A stretch of 64,000 bases of DNA from Deltaproteobacteria bacterium (GTDB taxonomy: Bacteria > Desulfobacterota > Desulfuromonadia > Desulfuromonadales > BM103): the NCBI GenBank assembly GCA_005774545.1, contig VAUL01000003.1, positions 62,001 to 126,000 of the forward strand, given 5' to 3'. Made by a program: the position numbers and the translations under genes. Positions 60,212 through 64,000 of this stretch are shown here, piece by piece; the stretch's first letter is position 1; each line of letters begins with the position of its first letter. The notes beneath the pieces were generated by a model. It was not told the DNA's origin, made no database searches, and saw only the letters and a program-made list of their open reading frames with translations.

Positions 60212-61594
60212 TCAACCGATCATGATGTTTTCTTCAGCGTACTCCGTCCCCTCGCGCCCCGCCTGCTTGACCACCACGAAGGCGAAGGTCAGCAGGCCGA
60301 CGCGACCGACGAACATGAGCATGGCGACCAGCAGCTTGCCGGTATCCGACAGCTTCGGCGTGACCCCGAGCGACAGGCCGACCGTGCCGAAGGCCGAAAC
60401 CACCTCGAACAGGTACTGCAGCAACACCCCCTGGTTCTGCGAGCCGGCGGAACCGGTGACCTCCGACAGCAGGACGAAGAAGGTCATCAGGCCGATCCAC
60501 AGCGCGGCCAGCAGGAACAGGGTGAAGGTCTTGTTCACGGTTTCGTCCGGTACGGTGCGCTTGAAGACGCTGGTCACCCGGTAGCCCTTGAGCCGGCTGT
60601 AGAGGGCGGCGAGAAAGAGCGCCAGGCTGGTGGTCTTGACGCCGCCGCCGGTGGATCCCGGGGAGGCGCCGATGAACATCAGCACGATCATCAGGAAGAT
60701 GCTCGGCACGCTGAAAGCGTTGAGGTCGATGGTGTTGAAACCGGCGGTGCGGGTGGTCACCGACTGGAACAGCGTCACCCACAGGGCCTCGCCCAGGCCG
60801 GTGCTGCGAAACGTACCGGAGGTGAGTTCGAGGACCAGCAGCGCCGCCCAGCCGGCCACGATCAGGATTGAGCTGGTCAGCAGCACCAGCTTGCTGTGCA
60901 GCGACAGCCGCCAGCGCAGCCCCCGGCGGCGGCGCTGCCAGATGTCGTGGAGTTCGCGCATCACCAGGAAGCCGATGCCGCCGAGGATGATCAGCGCCAT
61001 GATCGTCAGGTTGACGATCGGGTCGTTGCGGTAGCCGATCAGGTTGTCGCTGAAGAGGGCGAAGCCGGCGTTGCAGAAGGCCGAAACGGCGTGAAAGACC
61101 GCATAGTAGCTCCCCTGCAGCCAGCCGAACTGGGGGACGAAGACCAGCGCCAGGCAGGCCGCGCCGATCCCCTCGATAAGCAGGGTCAGGTGGATGACGG
61201 CGCGCACCAGGTCGTGCATGGAGCGGACCGGTGAGTGGACCAGCGTCTCGTTGATCACCCAGCGGTCGCGCAGGCCGACCCCCGAGCGCAGGTAGAAGAA
61301 GAGGTAGACCGAAAAGGTGGTGATCCCCAGGCCGCCGAGCTGGATCGTCGCGAGGATGACCAGCTGGCCGAAGAGGGAGAAGGTCGATGCGGTATCGACC
61401 ACGGTCAGGCCGGTGACGCACATGGCCGAGGTGATGGTGAACAGGGCGTCGACGAAGCCGACGGGGGCCCCCTGCGCGGCGAACGGCGTCATCAGCAGCG
61501 CGGTGGCGGCCAGGATGGCCAAAGCGTAGAAATTGACCAGCGTCGCCGCCGGCGAGAGATTCTGGAGTCGGTGTTTGAGCCTGGAGATCTTCAT
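60212..61594 (-). CDS. trkH: Potassium uptake channel TrkH/KtrB family
   Basis: 460 aa, membrane protein with the four MPM repeats of the Trk/Ktr/HKT family. Selectivity-filter-like segments include ITSAMCVTGLTVVDTAST, VSAFCNAGFALFSDN, VTTRTAGFNTIDLNAF and VSAFGTVGLSLGVTP (each with the central Gly). IFLMIVLMFIGASPGSTGGGVKTTS is a family hallmark. ATG 61594; the longer frame to 61642 adds a non-membrane leader and is less likely. First gene of the trkH-trkA-MFS unit. Confidence 0.94.
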   Translation of the reverse strand: MKISRLKHRLQNLSPAATLVNFYALAILAATALLMTPFAAQGAPVGFVDALFTITSAMCVTGLTVVDTASTFSLFGQLVILATIQLGGLGITTFSVYLFFYLRSGVGLRDRWVINETLVHSPVRSMHDLVRAVIHLTLLIEGIGAACLALVFVPQFGWLQGSYYAVFHAVSAFCNAGFALFSDNLIGYRNDPIVNLTIMALIILGGIGFLVMRELHDIWQRRRRGLRWRLSLHSKLVLLTSSILIVAGWAALLVLELTSGTFRSTGLGEALWVTLFQSVTTRTAGFNTIDLNAFSVPSIFLMIVLMFIGASPGSTGGGVKTTSLALFLAALYSRLKGYRVTSVFKRTVPDETVNKTFTLFLLAALWIGLMTFFVLLSEVTGSAGSQNQGVLLQYLFEVVSAFGTVGLSLGVTPKLSDTGKLLVAMLMFVGRVGLLTFAFVVVKQAGREGTEYAEENIMIG

Positions 61595-61672
61595 GCCGAC
61601 CGGGGGCCGCAAGTAATGAAAAACTTGCGAACTATAGCACAACCGCTGGCGGCAGGTGGAGATAATTTCGCC

Positions 61673-62518
61673 CTAGAACTCCTGCGGCATCGCCTTGACC
61701 TGGGCGGCGGTGAACACCGGGCCGTCCTTGCAGACGTAAACGTTGCCGACGTTGCAGCGGCCGCACTTGCCCAGCCCGCACTTCATGCGGTTTTCCAGGG
61801 TGGTGTAGATCGCCTCGTCGGCAAAGCCGAGCTTTTCCAGTACCGGCAGGGTGAATTTGATCATGACCGGCGGGCCGCACACCAGGGCGATGGTGTTCTC
61901 CGCCGAAGGCGCGGCCTGCTCCAGCACCGTCGGCACGAAGCCGACCTGGCCGTCCCAGTTCGGGCCGTTGCCGCCGGGATCGACGGTCTTGACCAGACGG
62001 ACGTCGCCGCGCCCCTGCCACTCGGCCAGTTCGTGCTTGTAGACCAGGTCGCTTTCCGTGCGGGCGCCGTAGACGATGGTGATGTCGCCGAACCGATCGC
62101 GCCAGTCGAGGCACTGCCAGATCAGGGTGCGCAAGGGCGGCAGGGCGATGCCGCCGGCGACGAACACCAGGTTCCTGCCGAAGAACTGCTCGATCGGGAA
62201 GGAGTTACCGTAGGGGCCGCGCACCCCCACCGTCTCGCCGACTTCCAGGCGGCGGAGCGCCTCGGTGACCCGGCCGACGGCGCGGAAGCAGCACTCGATG
62301 TAGCCGCTGCGGGTCGGGGCGGAAGCGATGCAAAAGGTCGACTCGCCGAAGCCGAAAGCCGAGTACTCGGCGAACTGGCCGGCGCGGAAGGTGAAGCTGT
62401 CGCGCACCGCCTCGTCCTGGAAGACCAGGCGCAGGGTGCGGATATCCGGGGTCTCGTCGACCACTGACTCGATGGTGGCGAGATATGGCTTGTAGATGTT
62501 CTTGTCGGGGATGCACAT
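61673..62518 (-). CDS. FAD/NAD-binding [2Fe-2S] oxidoreductase subunit (FlxA/DHODB-like)
   Basis: 281 aa. Ferredoxin-reductase-type fold: FAD domain (FTFRAGQFAEYSAFGFGEST, the GxxS-type flavin site, and VGRVTEALRRLEVG), NAD domain (FVAGGIALPPLRTLIW, LVCGPPVMIKFTLPVLEK), and a C-terminal [2Fe-2S] motif CGLGKCGRCNVGNVYVC. This is the layout of sulfhydrogenase gamma, dihydroorotate dehydrogenase B electron-transfer and FlxA proteins. It lies directly after two iron-sulfur subunit genes, which favours a multi-subunit NAD(H)-linked complex. The start at 62518 is an ATG with no strong ribosome site visible, 48 bases after the preceding gene. Confidence 0.87.
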   Translation of the reverse strand: MCIPDKNIYKPYLATIESVVDETPDIRTLRLVFQDEAVRDSFTFRAGQFAEYSAFGFGESTFCIASAPTRSGYIECCFRAVGRVTEALRRLEVGETVGVRGPYGNSFPIEQFFGRNLVFVAGGIALPPLRTLIWQCLDWRDRFGDITIVYGARTESDLVYKHELAEWQGRGDVRLVKTVDPGGNGPNWDGQVGFVPTVLEQAAPSAENTIALVCGPPVMIKFTLPVLEKLGFADEAIYTTLENRMKCGLGKCGRCNVGNVYVCKDGPVFTAAQVKAMPQEF

Positions 62519-62566
62519 GGGAAAGCCTTTGTCGCAGGGACGAATAGGATATGTGACCTATTGGCC

Positions 62567-63574
62567 TTATGATTTTTTGTTGATTTCGTCCAAAACCGCC
62601 TTGATGTCGATGCCGACCGGGCACCAGCGGATGCAGCGGCCGCAGCCGGTACAGAGGGTCTGGCCGAACTTGTCCCGGTAGTACTTGAACTTGTGCATGA
62701 TGCGGTTGCGGTAGCGCTGCGGCTGCACGTCGCGCGGGTTGTGCGCGGAGGCGTGCATGGTGAACTTGCCGAAACCGCAGGCATCCCAGTGCTTGCGCCG
62801 GCACCCGCTCCCCTCCCCGCCTTCGTCGACGATGTCGAAGCAGTGGCAGGCCGGGCAGAGGAACGCGCAGGCGCCGCAGCCGGCGCAGCGGTCGGCGATC
62901 TCCTTCCACAGCGGGTGTTCGAAGTTCCCGTCCAGCCAGGCCCGGATCTTCTCCAGGTCGAGCGGCTCGACTTTGGGTTCAGCGAGCGGCAGCGGCACGG
63001 TGTTGCCGCCGGCCGTGAACAGGGCGGCGTGGCGCTCCTTGAGCGCCGAGCCCTTGGCGTCGAGCGCCTCCACGGCGAAACCGCCGCCTTCGACGGGGAC
63101 CAGGAACAGGTCGGAGCCCTGGCGGGCGTCGGGGGTCAGGCCGACGGCGGTGCAGAAGCAGGCGTCGTCGCTGCTGGTGCAGGCGATGCCGATGATGGTG
63201 GTGCGCTTGCGGCGCTCGAGAAAGAACGGGTCGTCGTAGTCCCAGGAGAAGACCGCGTCGAGGATTCCCGGCGCCGCGGCGTCGCAGGGGCGCACGCCGA
63301 TCAGCACCGTCTCGGGGAGCCGGTCAAGGTCGGGGTCGCTGACCGTGGTCCTGCCGTCGCGCTTCTCGAAGGAGAGGATCGTCTCGCACGGCGGGAAGAA
63401 GGTTTCCTTGGCCGAGCGCCGCGGCAGCTCGTTCAGTTCCAGCTCCTCACCCCTGGTCAGCGGGGCGTAGACGGTCAGGGTCCCGGTGCGCTTCGGGCCG
63501 ACCACGCGGACCCCCTCCTGCAGCAGGGCATCGACGAGGCGGTGCAGATTGTCGAGAGAAAGTGTCTTGGCCAT
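62567..63574 (-). CDS. 4Fe-4S dicluster oxidoreductase subunit (HydB/FlxB-like)
   Basis: 335 aa. N-terminal two-thirds resemble the beta subunit of sulfhydrogenase / anaerobic sulfite reductase subunit A: a conserved GVRPCDAAAPGILD and GIACTSSDDACFCTAVG Cys block. The C-terminal part has two ferredoxin motifs, CAGCGACAFLCPACHC and CTGCGRCIRWCP, separated by about 75 residues with RRKHWDACGFGKFTMHASAHN. It should carry electrons between the flavin subunit and partner iron-sulfur proteins. ATG 63574 is preceded by GAGGATAACCGATTG. It is in line with the partial FeS gene (29-base gap) and the FlxA-like gene. Confidence 0.87.
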   Translation of the reverse strand: MAKTLSLDNLHRLVDALLQEGVRVVGPKRTGTLTVYAPLTRGEELELNELPRRSAKETFFPPCETILSFEKRDGRTTVSDPDLDRLPETVLIGVRPCDAAAPGILDAVFSWDYDDPFFLERRKRTTIIGIACTSSDDACFCTAVGLTPDARQGSDLFLVPVEGGGFAVEALDAKGSALKERHAALFTAGGNTVPLPLAEPKVEPLDLEKIRAWLDGNFEHPLWKEIADRCAGCGACAFLCPACHCFDIVDEGGEGSGCRRKHWDACGFGKFTMHASAHNPRDVQPQRYRNRIMHKFKYYRDKFGQTLCTGCGRCIRWCPVGIDIKAVLDEINKKS

Positions 63575-63603
63575 CAATCGGTTATCCTCGTGACCTGGTG
63601 ACG

Positions 63604-64000
63604 TCACTTGATGAAGCTCTGGTCGTCGCCGTCGCGGTAGGAGGTCAGCGCCCCCTGCTCCTGCGGCTGCATCGTCGTCTCGAAGCCGTACAGTTCGAAC
63701 AGCTCCTGGGCCATCTTGCGGTTGAGCAGGTTGAGCGGGATGTCCATCGGGCAGACCCGCTCGCATTCGGCGCAGCCGGCGCAGCGCCCGGCCAGGTGCA
63801 TGGCGCGGACGATGTGCCAGGCGGTGTTGCCGGCCGGGCGCGGCGAGGTGTCGACGGCCTGCGGCCGGTTGCGGTCGCACAGGCACTGGGTACAGAAGCA
63901 GAACGGGCAGACCTGGCGGCAGGCCAGGCAGCGGATGCAGCGCGCGAACTGCTCGGTCCAGAACGCCCAGCGCTCCTGCGGGGTCATCGCCTCCAGCCGC
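63604..64000 (-). CDS. Iron-sulfur oxidoreductase subunit, 5' part missing at window edge
   Basis: The last 132 codons are present and the frame stays open through base 64000 (RLEA before MTPQERWAFW), so the true start is outside. Two ferredoxin-type motifs: CIRCLACRQVCPFCFCTQC and CAGCAECERVCPMDIP. The EERWAFWTEQFARCIRC context is typical of the C-terminal part of larger FeS subunits in Hdr/Flx-type complexes rather than of a small ferredoxin. With the two genes after it, it forms an electron-transfer module; upstream partners (HdrA, MvhD and others) would lie beyond the edge. Confidence 0.8.
   Translation of the reverse strand, partial: RLEAMTPQERWAFWTEQFARCIRCLACRQVCPFCFCTQCLCDRNRPQAVDTSPRPAGNTAWHIVRAMHLAGRCAGCAECERVCPMDIPLNLLNRKMAQELFELYGFETTMQPQEQGALTSYRDGDDQSFIK

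Noticed and set aside
63604-63987. A complete 127-aa ferredoxin starting at the ATG at 63987
   Set aside because: The frame remains open to the end of the window and the sequence before and after this Met looks like the interior of a larger FeS subunit.

Overview
The window is GC-rich chromosomal DNA that reads like a member of the Desulfuromonadales (Geobacter/Desulfuromonas-type deltaproteobacteria). The main reasons are the order icd-mdh-korDABC with a monomeric NADP isocitrate dehydrogenase, an AcnB-type aconitase, a ferredoxin-linked 2-oxoglutarate oxidoreductase, a large sigma-54-associated chemotaxis cluster, and iron-sulfur/flavin subunits resembling the Flx part of an Hdr-Flx complex. 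The assignment is inference from gene content; no rRNA or tRNA is present. No insertion sequence, phage gene or CRISPR array was seen.

Layout. 1-8.6 kb is metabolic and regulatory, all on the minus strand: a hotdog thioesterase, a small SelW-like selenoprotein read through an in-frame UGA with a SECIS-like hairpin, a PAS histidine kinase, an ACT-domain malic enzyme, a secreted protein, a degenerate-receiver LuxR regulator, and acnB. 8.8-35.8 kb is one long minus-strand chemotaxis region. In transcription order it holds cheY, cheR, a periplasmic binding lipoprotein, a Cache/PAS histidine kinase, a REC-PAS protein, a sigma-54 activator, an atypical receiver, a soluble MCP-like protein with a CheZ-like motif, a STAS protein, cheY, cheA, a small protein, mcp, cheW, mcp, and a PhnD-like binding protein. 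After a terminator come mcp (zinc-binding CZB sensor), cheW, a receiver protein, a histidine kinase, cheB, a kinase-like protein lacking its His, and cheD. Four sigma-54-like -24/-12 promoters lie in this region. Two of them have a pair of CACACATG-type elements 150-230 bp upstream that look like enhancer sites.

35.9-46.5 kb carries an M48 protease lipoprotein (minus), then on the plus strand a secreted protein, comEC, a REC-GAF-GGDEF diguanylate cyclase, hisS, aspS and a LysM lipoprotein. 46.5-53 kb is the TCA-cycle block icd-mdh and korDABC. The icd and acnB promoters share an identical 11-mer at their -10 regions, which suggests common repression. 53-64 kb contains a secreted protein, then suhB-like, peptidase and fbp genes (minus), amt (plus), an MFS-trkA-trkH operon (minus), and three subunits of an iron-sulfur flavoprotein complex that runs off the right edge.

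How it works together: aconitase, isocitrate dehydrogenase, 2-oxoglutarate:ferredoxin oxidoreductase and malate dehydrogenase cover much of an oxidative TCA cycle, with malic enzyme and fructose-bisphosphatase linking to pyruvate and gluconeogenesis. The chemotaxis region has a complete CheA/W/Y/R/B/D core, a candidate CheY-P phosphatase, and its own two-component/sigma-54 control unit.
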